This document shows, one piece after another, positions 15,662 to 25,000 of a stretch of 64,000 nt of DNA (position 1 is the first letter of the stretch; each line of letters opens with the position of its first letter). Origin of the DNA: Streptomyces niger (GTDB lineage: Bacteria; Actinomycetota; Actinomycetes; Streptomycetales; Streptomycetaceae); contig NZ_JOFQ01000002.1 of NCBI RefSeq assembly GCF_000718305.1, positions 434,001 through 498,000 of the forward strand. The letters are read 5' to 3'. The position numbers and the translations under genes were made by a program. The notes beneath the pieces were generated by a model. It worked only from the letters and a program-made list of their open reading frames with translations, was not told where the DNA came from and searched no databases.

Positions 15662-16969
15662 ATGGCCGACCACACGCCGCAGACACCCGCTTCCGCCGCT
15701 CCCGGTGCCGCCGGTTCCGCGATGGCCGCTCCTGCCACGGGGGCCGCAGGAGAGACAGGGGTGCTTCCCGCTGTCACGCTTGACGACGTCCACGGTGCGC
15801 AGAAGCTGCTCTCGGGGGTGAGCCGGTCCACCGCGCTGGAGGGCAGCCGCTACCTGTCCGGCCTGGTGGGCTCGCCGGTCCACCTCAAATGCGAGAACCT
15901 CCAGCGGACCGGCTCGTTCAAGGTCCGCGGTGCGTACGTCAGGATCGCCGGGCTGTCGCCGGAGGAACGTTCCGCCGGGGTGGTCGCGGCGAGCGCGGGC
16001 AACCACGCCCAGGGCGTGGCGCTGGCCGCCTCCCTGCTCGGCGTCCGCTCCACCGTCTTCATGCCCGAAGGTGCGCCGCTGCCCAAGGTCGCCGCGACCC
16101 GCGAGTACGGCGCCGAGGTGCGGCTGCACGGCCAGGTCGTCGACGAGACGCTGGCCGCGGCGGAGCAGTACGCGCGCGAGACGGGCGCGGTCTTCATCCA
16201 CCCCTTCGACCACCGCGACATCATCGCCGGTCAGGGCACGGTCGGCCTGGAGATACTGGAGCAGTGCCCCGAGGTCCGCACGATCGTGGTCGGCATCGGC
16301 GGCGGCGGGCTCGCCGCGGGCATCGCGGTGGCCGTGAAGGCGGTCCGTCCCGATGTGCGGATCGTCGGCGTGCAGGCGGCGGGCGCCGCCGCGTACCCGC
16401 CCTCGCTGGCCGCCGGGCACCCGGTCGCGATCCCGTCGCCGGCGACGATGGCGGACGGGATCAAGGTCGGGCGGCCGGGCGACGTACCCTTCGAGATCAT
16501 CGACGACCTGGTCGACGAGGTCCGTACGGTCTCCGAGGACGCGCTCTCCAGCGCGCTGCTGCTCTGCCTGGAGCGGGCCAAGATGGTGGTCGAGCCCGCC
16601 GGGGCCAGCCCGGTGGCCGCGCTGCTGGCCGCGCCCGAGGCCTTCCAGGGCCCGGTGGTCGCGGTGCTGTCCGGCGGCAACGTCGACCCGCTGCTCATGC
16701 AGCGCATCCTGCGCCACGGCATGGCCGCCGGCGGCCGCTACCTCTCGCTGCGGCTGCGCCTGACCGATCGTCCGGGCGCGCTGGCGACCCTGCTGGGCGT
16801 GCTGTCCGAAGCGGACGCGAACGTGCTGGACGTCCAGCACGTACGGACCGATCCGCGGCTCGGCATCACGGAGGCCGAGGTCGAGCTGCACCTGGAGACA
16901 CAGGGTCCGGAGCACTGCACGGAGGTCGGCACGGCGCTGCGGGAGGCGGGTTACACGGTGATCACCTGA
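15662..16969 (+). CDS. ilvA: threonine ammonia-lyase (threonine dehydratase)
   Basis: The 435-residue PLP enzyme converts L-threonine to 2-oxobutanoate and ammonia, feeding isoleucine synthesis or threonine breakdown. The Schiff-base lysine is Lys87 in GSFKVRGAY, and the phosphate-binding loop is GIGGGGLAAG. A single ACT domain occupies the last 80 residues (LRLTDRPGALATLLGVLSE and on), so it is the short form that other effectors than isoleucine may control. The first 35 residues are Ala/Pro-rich and disordered. The ATG at 15662 gives the normal length; a longer frame from 15524 covers the promoter. A long hairpin follows. Confidence 0.92.
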   Translation: MADHTPQTPASAAPGAAGSAMAAPATGAAGETGVLPAVTLDDVHGAQKLLSGVSRSTALEGSRYLSGLVGSPVHLKCENLQRTGSFKVRGAYVRIAGLSPEERSAGVVAASAGNHAQGVALAASLLGVRSTVFMPEGAPLPKVAATREYGAEVRLHGQVVDETLAAAEQYARETGAVFIHPFDHRDIIAGQGTVGLEILEQCPEVRTIVVGIGGGGLAAGIAVAVKAVRPDVRIVGVQAAGAAAYPPSLAAGHPVAIPSPATMADGIKVGRPGDVPFEIIDDLVDEVRTVSEDALSSALLLCLERAKMVVEPAGASPVAALLAAPEAFQGPVVAVLSGGNVDPLLMQRILRHGMAAGGRYLSLRLRLTDRPGALATLLGVLSEADANVLDVQHVRTDPRLGITEAEVELHLETQGPEHCTEVGTALREAGYTVIT

Positions 16970-17015
16970 CCGCTCGCCGGCCCGGGCGCGCCGCCCGGAG
17001 ACGACGCGTACGTAC

Positions 17016-17050
17016 CGACGGCCGGTGCCTCACGGAGGCACCGGCCGTCG
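17016..17050. terminator. hairpin terminator after ilvA
   Basis: A perfect 15-bp stem (17016-17030 with 17036-17050, arm CGACGGCCGGTGCCT) has a 5-base loop. It starts 47 bases after the ilvA stop codon. It is the longest perfect hairpin found in the window. Confidence 0.8.
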
Positions 17051-17266
17051 TCGCGTTCACCTCCCCACACTCAAGCCCTAACGCGTTGTATCGCGTCCGG
17101 CGTAACATCCGGGGGACGGTCGCCGTAAGTGCCGCCCGGCGCGGGAGTCCCTGTGGCGCAATCGTGGCGTTCCGTACCGCTGGTCGCCCGCCGGCCGTCC
17201 GCCGCGCGGGTGAAAACCGGCAAACGTAAGATTTACCTCGAATTCCCCAACTCCGGGAGGGCCTGG

Positions 17267-18361
17267 ATGCCAGGCGCTATTTACGCCGAGGGCCTTGTGA
17301 AGACCTTCGGCGATGTGAGGGCTCTGGACGGCGTCGACATCGACGTCCCCGAAGGGACCGTCCTCGGTCTGCTCGGTCCGAACGGGGCCGGGAAGACCAC
17401 CGCGGTCCGGGTCCTGACGACCCTGCTGCGGCCCGACCGCGGCCGGGCGGAAGTGGCCGGGATCGACGTACTGGAACGCCCCGACGACGTACGGCGCGCG
17501 ATCGGCCTGTCCGGCCAGTTCGCCGCCGTCGACGAGTACCTGACCGGCCGGGAGAACCTCACCATGGTCGGCCGGCTGTACCAGATGGGCGCGAAGGAGG
17601 CGAAGGCGCGGGCCGGGGAGCTGCTCGACCGGTTCCACCTCGCCGACGCCGGCGACCGGCCCGCGAAGACCTACTCCGGCGGCATGCGGCGCCGGCTGGA
17701 CCTGGCCGCCGCGCTGGTCGTCAGCCCGCCCGTGATGTTCATGGACGAGCCGACCACCGGCCTGGACCCGCGCAACCGCCAGCAGCTGTGGGACGTCATC
17801 CAGGAGCTGGTCGCGGGCGGCACGACGCTGCTGCTCACCACCCAGTACCTCGAAGAGGCCGACCACCTGGCGCACGACATCTGCGTGGTCGACCACGGCC
17901 GGGTCATCGCGCGCGGCACCTCCGACCAGCTCAAGGCGCAGACCGGCGGCGAACGCGTCGAGGTCGTCGTGCACACGCCCGAGCAGCTGGGCACGGCCGA
18001 CGAGGTGCTGCGCGGCTTCGGCAAGGGCGCGTCCAAGATCGAGCCGCACACCCGCAAGATCACCGTGCCGGTCACCGGTGGCGCGAAGCTGCTCGCCGAG
18101 GTCATCCGCGAACTGGACCTCCGCGGTGTCGAGATGGACGACGTCGGGCTGCGCCGACCGACCCTGGATGACGTCTTCATCTCGCTGACCGGCCACGCGG
18201 CCGAGACGCCCGCCGAGGGCGCGGGGGACGGCGACGGCACGGGGGACGGCGACGCCGCCGCGGCCGGGGCCACCGGCCGCGGCAGAGGCCGGCGGAAGCG
18301 CGGGAAGAAGGCCGCGGACCAGGGCGGCGAGCGGCGGGCGGCACGGGAGGCGGCGAAGTGA
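17267..18361 (+). CDS. DrrA-type ABC transporter ATP-binding protein
   Basis: The 364-residue cytoplasmic ATPase powers a two-gene exporter of the daunorubicin-resistance type. Walker A is GPNGAGKTT, the signature is YSGGMRRRLDLA, and Walker B is VMFMDEPTTGLD, followed by the His-loop region. The C-terminal part (about 225 to 310) is the DrrA-type extension. It ends in a Gly/Asp run followed by a very basic tail (RGRGRRKRGKKAADQGG), probably disordered. The ATG at 17267 has CGGGAGG about seven bases upstream; a longer frame to 17129 has no such site. It overlaps the permease gene by four bases. The substrate is unknown. Confidence 0.92.
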   Translation: MPGAIYAEGLVKTFGDVRALDGVDIDVPEGTVLGLLGPNGAGKTTAVRVLTTLLRPDRGRAEVAGIDVLERPDDVRRAIGLSGQFAAVDEYLTGRENLTMVGRLYQMGAKEAKARAGELLDRFHLADAGDRPAKTYSGGMRRRLDLAAALVVSPPVMFMDEPTTGLDPRNRQQLWDVIQELVAGGTTLLLTTQYLEEADHLAHDICVVDHGRVIARGTSDQLKAQTGGERVEVVVHTPEQLGTADEVLRGFGKGASKIEPHTRKITVPVTGGAKLLAEVIRELDLRGVEMDDVGLRRPTLDDVFISLTGHAAETPAEGAGDGDGTGDGDAAAAGATGRGRGRRKRGKKAADQGGERRAAREAAK

Positions 18362-19227
18362 GCACGGTGACGGAAGCGGCACGGCGGGCCGGAGCCCCGC
18401 GGCCGGGCGGCGGCACGATCAGGTCCGTACGGGACTCGCTGGTGGTCGCCCGGCGCAACCTGATCAGAATGGCGCGCATCCCGGAGATGGTGATCTTCGG
18501 ACTGGTGCAGCCGATCATGTTCGTGGTGCTGTTCAGCTACGTCTTCGGCGGTGCCATCGCGCTCCCGGGCCAGCAGGGGCCGATCGACCCCGCGCAGTAC
18601 CGCGCGTTCCTGATGGCCGGCATCTTCGCGCAGACCGTCACCTTCGCCACGGCGGGCGCGGGCGCGGGCATCGCGGACGACATGCACAAGGGCCTCATCG
18701 ACCGCTTCCGATCGCTGCCGATGGCCCGCGGCGCGGTCCTCACCGGCCGTACCCTCGCCGACCTCGTGCAGACGGCGCTCACCCTCGTCGTGCTCGCCGT
18801 CGTCGCGCTGATCATCGGCTGGCGCACGCACGAGAACCTCGGCAAGGTGCTGGCCGGCTTCGGCCTGCTGCTCCTGCTCGGCTACGCCTTCTCGTGGATC
18901 GGCGCGCTGATCGGACTGTCCGTACGGACCCCGGAGGCGGCCACGTCCGGCGGCCTGATCTGGCTCTTTCCGCTGACGTTCATCTCCAACGCGTTCGTGC
19001 CGTCGGACTCCATGCCGGCGTTCCTGCGGCACATCGCCGAGTGGAACCCCTTCAGCGCCACCGTGCAGGCCGCGCGCGACCTCTTCGGCAACCTGCCGCC
19101 CGGCTACCCGGTGCCGGACGCCTGGCCCATGCAGCACCCGGTCCTCGCCTCGGCGCTCTGGTCGGTCGTGATCATTGCGGTCTTCCGCACGCTGGCGGTA
19201 CGCAAGTACCGGTCGGCGACGGCCTGA
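18358..19227 (+). CDS. ABC-2 type permease (DrrB-like)
   Basis: The 289-residue integral membrane protein pairs with the preceding ATPase. It begins with GTG inside the upstream stop (GTGA overlap). Six hydrophobic segments are visible, from MVIFGLVQPIMFVVLFSYVF to LASALWSVVIIAVFRTLAV. The conserved segment FPLTFISNAFVPSDSMPAFL before the last helix is characteristic of ABC-2/DrrB permeases. The pair probably exports a hydrophobic compound or lipid. It ends just before a convergent terminator shared with greA. Confidence 0.92.
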   Translation: MSTVTEAARRAGAPRPGGGTIRSVRDSLVVARRNLIRMARIPEMVIFGLVQPIMFVVLFSYVFGGAIALPGQQGPIDPAQYRAFLMAGIFAQTVTFATAGAGAGIADDMHKGLIDRFRSLPMARGAVLTGRTLADLVQTALTLVVLAVVALIIGWRTHENLGKVLAGFGLLLLLGYAFSWIGALIGLSVRTPEAATSGGLIWLFPLTFISNAFVPSDSMPAFLRHIAEWNPFSATVQAARDLFGNLPPGYPVPDAWPMQHPVLASALWSVVIIAVFRTLAVRKYRSATA

Positions 19228-19336
19228 GCGGAGACGCCGCGCGGGCGCGTACCTCGGAGGCGCCGTACGCGGGCGCGTACACCCGCACGCCGCGTACGGA
19301 GACGCCGAGGGGCTCGGGCCGCGTGCGGACACGGCG

Positions 19337-19366
19337 GAGGGCCCGGGTCTGTCGACCCGGGCCCTC
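19337..19366. terminator. bidirectional hairpin between the ABC permease gene and greA
   Basis: A perfect 12-bp stem (19337-19348 with 19355-19366, arm GAGGGCCCGGGT) with a 6-base loop lies 110 bases after the permease stop and 50 bases beyond the greA stop, so it can serve both strands. Confidence 0.75.
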
Positions 19367-19416
19367 GGTGACGGTGCGGCGCCGCGTGTCGCGGGCGCGG
19401 CCGTGGTCCGCGGGGC

Positions 19417-19914
19417 TCAGCCGTTGTAGGGCTTGGCCTCCAGGATCTTCACGGCCGCCTTCTTGCCGTTCGGGAGCTCGTACTCCGCGGTCTCGCCGAC
19501 CTTCTTGCCGTTGACTCCGGTGCCCAGCGGCGACTGCGGGGAGTAGGTCTCGATGTCCGAGCTCGCGTACTCCCGCGAGGCGAGCAGGAACGTCAGCGTG
19601 TCGTCCGGGTCCCCGTCGAACGCGATGGTGACGACCATGCCGGGGGCCACGACACCATCGGCGGCGGGCGCCTCGCCGACCTTCGCCGTCTCCAGCAGCT
19701 GCTTGAGCTGGCGCATACGAAGGTCCTGCTTGCCCTGCTCTTCCTTGGCCGCGTGGTACCCGGCGTTCTCCTTCAGGTCACCTTCCTCGCGGGCCGCCGC
19801 GATCTTTTCGGTGATCTCGGCGCGTGCGGGACCAGACAGGTACTCCAGCTCGGCCTTGAGCTGGTCGTACGCCTCCTGGGTCAGCCAGGTGACGTTGTCG
19901 CTGGTCTGGGTCAC
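19417..19914 (-). CDS. greA: transcription elongation factor GreA
   Basis: The 165-residue protein rescues backtracked RNA polymerase by stimulating cleavage of the nascent RNA 3' end. The N-terminal coiled coil has the usual acidic tip (IAAAREEGDLKENAGYHAAKEEQG). The C-terminal FKBP-like domain includes SPQSPLGTGVNGKKVGE. The start is the GTG at 19914, because GAGGAG stands five bases upstream and family members begin at this point. The frame extends 41 codons further, but that part is not protein-like. Confidence 0.95.
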   Translation of the reverse strand: MTQTSDNVTWLTQEAYDQLKAELEYLSGPARAEITEKIAAAREEGDLKENAGYHAAKEEQGKQDLRMRQLKQLLETAKVGEAPAADGVVAPGMVVTIAFDGDPDDTLTFLLASREYASSDIETYSPQSPLGTGVNGKKVGETAEYELPNGKKAAVKILEAKPYNG

Positions 19915-20118
19915 AGGTGCTCCTCGTCGGTACTGGGGATAAATCAAACGCCCTACCAGGAAGGCTTGCGCCTTCTCGGGTGGGCGAAACCACGAGCCTA
20001 ACAATTCCGGCACAAAAGGGGGAGCGGTAAACCGCAAAAATCGCGTCGCCGCTGGTCAGCCGTGGTCGGGCGGCGTTGCCCCGCGCGCGGGGTCAGGTCC
20101 GCGCCGGCGGGCGACGGT

Positions 20119-20538
20119 TCAGTTCCCGCCCGAAGCGCCCGAGTCCGTGCAGCCGACCAGCTCGGCGTTGGTGGCCCGGGCCGTCGTCCGAATCGTGATC
20201 ACCGTGTCGACCTGGCCCTTCGCCTGATCGATCCGGACGTCCTTGCGGCCGACCTCGGCGCCCTCGGCGGACTGCGAGCGGAGCGTGCACACGCCCTTCG
20301 CGCCGGCGTCCTTCACGACCTCCAGGTGCGCCTGCACCGCGGAGTCGGAGACGACCTTGTACGAGACCAGGCGGCCGCTGAGGTCCTGCCCGGTGATGTA
20401 GGAGATGCCGAACCAGGCGACCACGGCGATCAGCGCGGCACCCAGCACCGCGCCGATGACCTTGAGCTTGCGGTCGGCCCGCTCGTCGGCGGTACGGCCG
20501 TACCGTCCGTCGGGCAGTCCGTCGCGCACCGCGGCCAT
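20119..20538 (-). CDS. DUF4307 membrane protein
   Basis: The 139-residue protein has a short hydrophilic N-terminus (DGRYGRTADERADRKLK), one transmembrane helix (VIGAVLGAALIAVVAWFGISYI), and an outer beta-rich domain with two cysteines (GVCTLRS and LVGCTDS) that could form a disulfide. This order is typical of the actinobacterial DUF4307 family, which commonly sits beside mca as it does here. An excellent site AGGAGG lies six bases before the ATG. It is divergent from mca. The role is unknown. Confidence 0.88.
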   Translation of the reverse strand: MAAVRDGLPDGRYGRTADERADRKLKVIGAVLGAALIAVVAWFGISYITGQDLSGRLVSYKVVSDSAVQAHLEVVKDAGAKGVCTLRSQSAEGAEVGRKDVRIDQAKGQVDTVITIRTTARATNAELVGCTDSGASGGN

Positions 20539-20646
20539 GATCTTCCTCCTGGTAAGGGGTACCTGGAAATATTCGCCCCCTCGCTTCGGTCACTATAGAA
20601 GGCGTCGTTCCACGGCGTCCCATGACCCTTGACTGAGGATCGAGTC

Positions 20647-21519
20647 TTGACTGAGCAGCTGCGAATGATGGCGGTGCACGCCCACCCCGACGACGAGTCG
20701 AGCAAGGGCGCGGCCACCATGGCCAAGTACGTGTCCGAGGGGGTGGACGTGCTGGTCGCCACCTGCACCGGGGGAGAGCGCGGCGACATCCTCAATCCCA
20801 AGCTCCAGGGTGACCCGTACATCGAGGCGCACATCCACGAGGTGCGCAAGAAGGAGATGGACGAGGCCCGCGAGATCCTGGGCGTCAAGCAGGAGTGGCT
20901 GGGCTTCGTGGACTCCGGGCTGCCCGAGGGCGACCCGCTGCCGCCGCTGCCCGAGGGCTGCTTCGCGCTCCAGGACGTCGAGGCCGCGGCCGAGCCGCTG
21001 GTGAAGCTGATCCGTTCGTTCAAGCCGCAGGTCATCACGACGTACGACGAGAACGGCGGCTACCCGCACCCCGACCACATCATGACTCACAAGATCACGA
21101 TGGTGGCCTTCGACGCGGCCGGCGACCCCTCGAAGTACCCCGACGCCGGCGAGCCCTTCCAGCCGTCGAAGCTCTACTACAACCAGGGCTTCAACCGTCC
21201 GCGCACCGTCGCGCTGCACGAGGCGCTGCTGGCGCGCGGCATGGAGTCGCCGTACGGCGAGTGGCTGGAGCGCTGGAAGTCCTTCGAGCGCGCCGAGCGC
21301 ACGCTGACCACCTACATTCCCTGCGCGGACTACTTCGAGATCCGGGACAAGGCGCTGATCGCGCACGCCACGCAGATCGACCCCGACGGCGGCTGGTTCC
21401 GCGTCCCGATGGAGATCCAGAAGGAGGTCTGGCCCACCGAGGAGTACGAGCTCGCCAAGTCTCTGGTGGACACCTCCCTCCCCGAGGACGACCTCTTCGC
21501 GGGCATCCGCAACAATTGA
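20647..21519 (+). CDS. mca: mycothiol S-conjugate amidase
   Basis: This 290-residue zinc enzyme cleaves mycothiol conjugates of toxins and antibiotics, so that the mercapturic acid part can be exported. Metal ligands lie in HAHPDDES (His13, Asp16) and in YPHPDHIMTH. It belongs to the LmbE/PIG-L fold and is cytoplasmic. The start is the TTG at 20647, preceded by GAGGAT; family members begin with TEQLRMMAVHAHPDD. An exact copy of TTGACTGAG 18 bp upstream gives a second in-frame TTG at 20629, which may be a relic duplication. A small membrane protein gene follows at once. Confidence 0.95.
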   Translation: MTEQLRMMAVHAHPDDESSKGAATMAKYVSEGVDVLVATCTGGERGDILNPKLQGDPYIEAHIHEVRKKEMDEAREILGVKQEWLGFVDSGLPEGDPLPPLPEGCFALQDVEAAAEPLVKLIRSFKPQVITTYDENGGYPHPDHIMTHKITMVAFDAAGDPSKYPDAGEPFQPSKLYYNQGFNRPRTVALHEALLARGMESPYGEWLERWKSFERAERTLTTYIPCADYFEIRDKALIAHATQIDPDGGWFRVPMEIQKEVWPTEEYELAKSLVDTSLPEDDLFAGIRNN

Positions 21520-21523
21520 CCTC

Positions 21524-21808
21524 ATGATGAGCGCGACCAGCACCCTCGCCATGACTCATCTCGTCCCCCTCGCGAAGGACCTGGACGAGAACAAGGTGAC
21601 CCCCGGAGTCCTCGGCTTCATCGTCTTCGCGGTCATCGGCGGCGCCGTCTGGCTGCTGATGAAGTCGATGAACAAGCACATGCGGAAGGTCGACTTCGAG
21701 GAGAAGCCCGGCGAGACCGGCCCGGCGGCTCCGGCCGAGAGCGCCCCGGCGGCTCCGGCCGAGAGCGCCCCGGCCGCCACGGCCAAGGGCGCCCCGAAGA
21801 CGACCTGA
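21524..21808 (+). CDS. small membrane protein with Ala/Pro/Glu repeats
   Basis: The 94-residue protein starts four bases after mca and is probably in its operon. After a short amphipathic start (LAKDLDENKVTPG) it has one transmembrane helix (VLGFIVFAVIGGAVWLLMKSM), then a basic turn NKHMRK. The tail is three 8-residue repeats of the type AAPAESAP, which the DNA encodes as near-perfect 24-bp tandem units. The exact start (21524, 21527 or 21551) is not decided by a ribosome-binding site. The link to mca suggests, but does not show, a role in thiol or envelope stress. Confidence 0.7.
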   Translation: MMSATSTLAMTHLVPLAKDLDENKVTPGVLGFIVFAVIGGAVWLLMKSMNKHMRKVDFEEKPGETGPAAPAESAPAAPAESAPAATAKGAPKTT

Positions 21809-21827
21809 CCCGGCCGGCGGGCCGGTG

Positions 21828-21923
21828 CCCCGGTTTTCGGGTCGGTGGCCGGCCGACCCGCTGCCCCGGTTTTCGGGTCGGCGACCGGCCGACCCGCTGA
21901 CCCGGTTTTCGGGTCGGTGACCG
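21828..21923. repeat. 36-bp tandem repeat array with built-in hairpins
   Basis: 2.7 copies of a 36-bp unit start at 21828, 21864 and 21900, with only a few changes between copies. Each unit contains CCCGGTTTTCGGG (a small hairpin) and an overlapping palindrome with arms CGGGTCGG and CCGACCCG. The array lies between the convergent small membrane protein gene and the STAND/TPR gene. Confidence 0.85.
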
Positions 21924-22055
21924 ACTTCCGGGGCGGAGACGCAGAACCGCCGTGGACGCGAGGCCCACGGCGGCACGGGCCTGCCCGCATGCCGGCCCGG
22001 CCCGCGGGATCAGCGGCGGGCCGAGGGGCAGCAGCGGGCTGTGCGACAAGGGACG

Positions 22056-25000
22056 TCACGGCGCCGTTTCCAGAGCCACCCCCATGATCTCGCGGGCGTG
22101 GCGGGTGGGGACCATGCCCAGGCGCCAGGCCTGCCAGCCGGCCTCCAGCTCGATGCCGCGGTCCAGCAGGACGGCGTACGCCTCGACGCAGTCCTCCAGC
22201 TTGGGGTCCCGCAGTGGGTGCGGGGCGCGGCGCAGCTCCGCCAGCTCCTCCTGGGCGACGGCCGTGCCCACCTCCGAGCCGCCCGGCGACGCCAGCGGGA
22301 GCAGCGTGCAGCGCAGGAAGCGGGCCCAGTCCTCGCCGCGCCGGTCGCCGTACCCCGCGAAGATCTCCGCCGCCTCGTCGGCCAGCTCCAGGGCCTGCGC
22401 CGTCCGGCCGTTCCCCGCGTCGATGACGACCAGCTCCAGGCACGACCAGCCCTCGCTGTGGGGCACCCCGATCCGCTGGAAGTCCCGGCGCGCGTCCTGC
22501 AGCAGCTGGCGCGCGAAGCCGCTGTTGCGCAGCGAGCCGGTCTGCGCCGCCCGTACGTCACGGGTGATCCGCCCGGAGTGGTGCCGGGCACACGCCAGCC
22601 CGTACGTGTCGTGCATCCGGCTGAACATCGTGCGCGCCCGGTCCAGCTGCCGCACGCCCGCGTCCTTGTCGCCGTTCTCCTCCAGCGCCTGGCCGAGGTA
22701 GTACAGCGTCCAGGCCTCGCCGCGCGCGTCCTCGTGCCGGCTGTGCAGCGCGAGGGCCTGGCGCAGCTGGTCCACCGCGGACGCCGGGTCGCCGTCCACC
22801 AGCCGGGCCCGGGCCAGCTGCGTCATCGCCCAGGCCTCGCCGCGCCCGTCCTGCGTGCGGCCGTACAGCTCCAGCGCCTCCTGGAGCTCGCGCTCGGCGC
22901 GCGGCACGTCACCGTGGCGCAGGCAGGCCTGGCCGAGCTGGAAGTGCGCCCACGCCTGGCCGTGCACGCTCTCGCTCTCGCGGTGCAGCTCCAGCGCCTC
23001 GTCGAGCAGCGCGAACGCCTCGGCCAGCTGCGCCCGGTCCCGTTCCACCGCCGCCAGCGCGTGCAGTGTCCAGGCGCGGTCGCCGCGCATGTCGTCCCCG
23101 CCCTGCATCTCCAGGGCCTCCCGCAGCTTCGCCGCGGCCTCGGCGAGATTGCCCTGCTGCTGGAGGGTGATGCCCAGGTCGCGCAGGGCGCGCGCCGCGC
23201 CCACCGGATGCTGCGCCTCGAAGTACAGGTCGACCACCGAGGACAGCGTCGTACGGGCCCTGTCCAGCTCGCCGAGCTGGCGGGCCGCGACGCCGGTGCG
23301 CCACTGGACCGAGCGGGCCAGCAGGCTCTTGTCGGCGGCCTTGGTCAGCTCGGTCAGCTCGCCGAGGCGGTACAGGTCGCCGCGGAGCAGGCAGTAGTCG
23401 GCGAGGGCGCCGAGGAGGTGGGAGAGCGTGGCCTGGTCCACGTCCTGGTCGGCGTGGCGCAGCGCCGCGGTGATGAAGCTGGTCTCGTCGTCCAGCCACT
23501 GCAGCGCCGCGTCGAGCGAGGTGAAGCCGTGCGGGCCGAAGCGGTCGGCGCGCGTGGAGGTGTTGCCGTCCACCAGGCGGATGACGGAGTCCGCCAGCTC
23601 GGCGTAGCTGCGCATCAGCCGCTCCTGGGCGGTGGCCCGCTCCGCCGGGTCCTCCTCGTCCAGCAGCCTGGCGTGCGCGAAGCGGTGCACGAGGGAGTGC
23701 AGGCGGTACCGGCTGCCGCGTACGTGCTCGACCAGCCCGGCCTCGGCCAGCCGGCCCAGCCGCCGCTCCGCTTCCTCCTCCTCGACGCCCAGCAGCGCCG
23801 CCGCCGCGGCCGCACCCAGGCTGGCCCGCCCGACCAGCGCCAGCCGGCGCAGCAGCCGCCGCTCGACGTCCGGCTGGTCCGTGTACCGCAGCCACAGGGC
23901 GCGCTCCACGGGCGTCACCGGGCCGTAGGCCGCCAGGTCGTCCGCCAGCGTGCCGGGGTCGCGCCGGCCCAGCGAGGAACCCGCCACCCGCAGGGGCAGC
24001 GGCAGCCCGCCGCACAGCTCGCCGACCCGCTCCAGGGCCTGCGGGTCGTACGGCCCGGCCGTGCCCTCCGTCTCGGTGCCGGTGGCGCGCAGCAGCTCCT
24101 CGACGCCGGCGGCGTCCAGCGGGCCCACCGGCAGCTGGTGCACCCACGCCGACAGCTCATCGGGCAGCTCCATCGGCTCCCGCGCCGTGACCAGCACCAG
24201 GGACTCCGAATGATCCGGCACCAGGGTGCGGACCTGGGCGGGGTCGGTGGCGTCGTCCAGCAGGACGACGACCGGGAGGTTGGTCAGATGCTGCTGATAC
24301 AGCTCCGTCAGCCGCTTCACGTGCTGCTCCGGCGAGGGGCGCTCGCGGAACAGCAGCTGCTCGCGGGGCGCCCCGAGGCGGTTCAGCAGGTGCAGCAGCG
24401 CGTCCCGGGTGGGCAGCGGGGGCTCGCCCGGCGTCTCGCCGCGCAGGTCCACCACGCACGCGCCGCGGAACTGGTCGCGCAGCTGCCGCGCGGCCCGCAC
24501 CGCGAGCGCCGTACGCCCCGAGCCCGGCTCGCCGTGCAGTACGACCACCGTGGGCCGGGTCTCCGTACTGGCCCGGGCGGCGTGCACCCACTGGGTGAGC
24601 TGCGTCAGCTGAGCCCGCCGGCCGACGAACGGGCCACCGGGATCCGGGAGTTGCTGGAAGGAGTCGGCCAGCACCGACCGGCGGCGGGCCGCCGCGCTGC
24701 GGTCCCCGCCGCGCAATTGTGGTCCGCGTCCGCCGGTCTTGGTGCCCTGGCCGCCGCCGGTCGCGCCACTGCGGTGCGCCGTCGCCAGCATCCGCTGCTG
24801 GTCCAGGAACGGCCGGACACCGCGCACCTCCAGGGCCGTCAGCCACTGCAGCCGCAGCTGCTCGGGGCCGCCCGGCTGGCCGCGCATCCCCGCCTGGCGG
24901 TGCGCGGCCGGCCAGTGTCCCGCGGTGAGCTTCACGACCGTGGCCGCGGCTCCCGCGACGGCGACCGCGGCGCCGGTGCCCAGCGCCGGGCCGGGGCCCG

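Noticed and set aside
21828..21923. CRISPR array
   Set aside because: The 36-bp units follow each other without unique spacers, and no cas gene is near. It is a plain tandem repeat.
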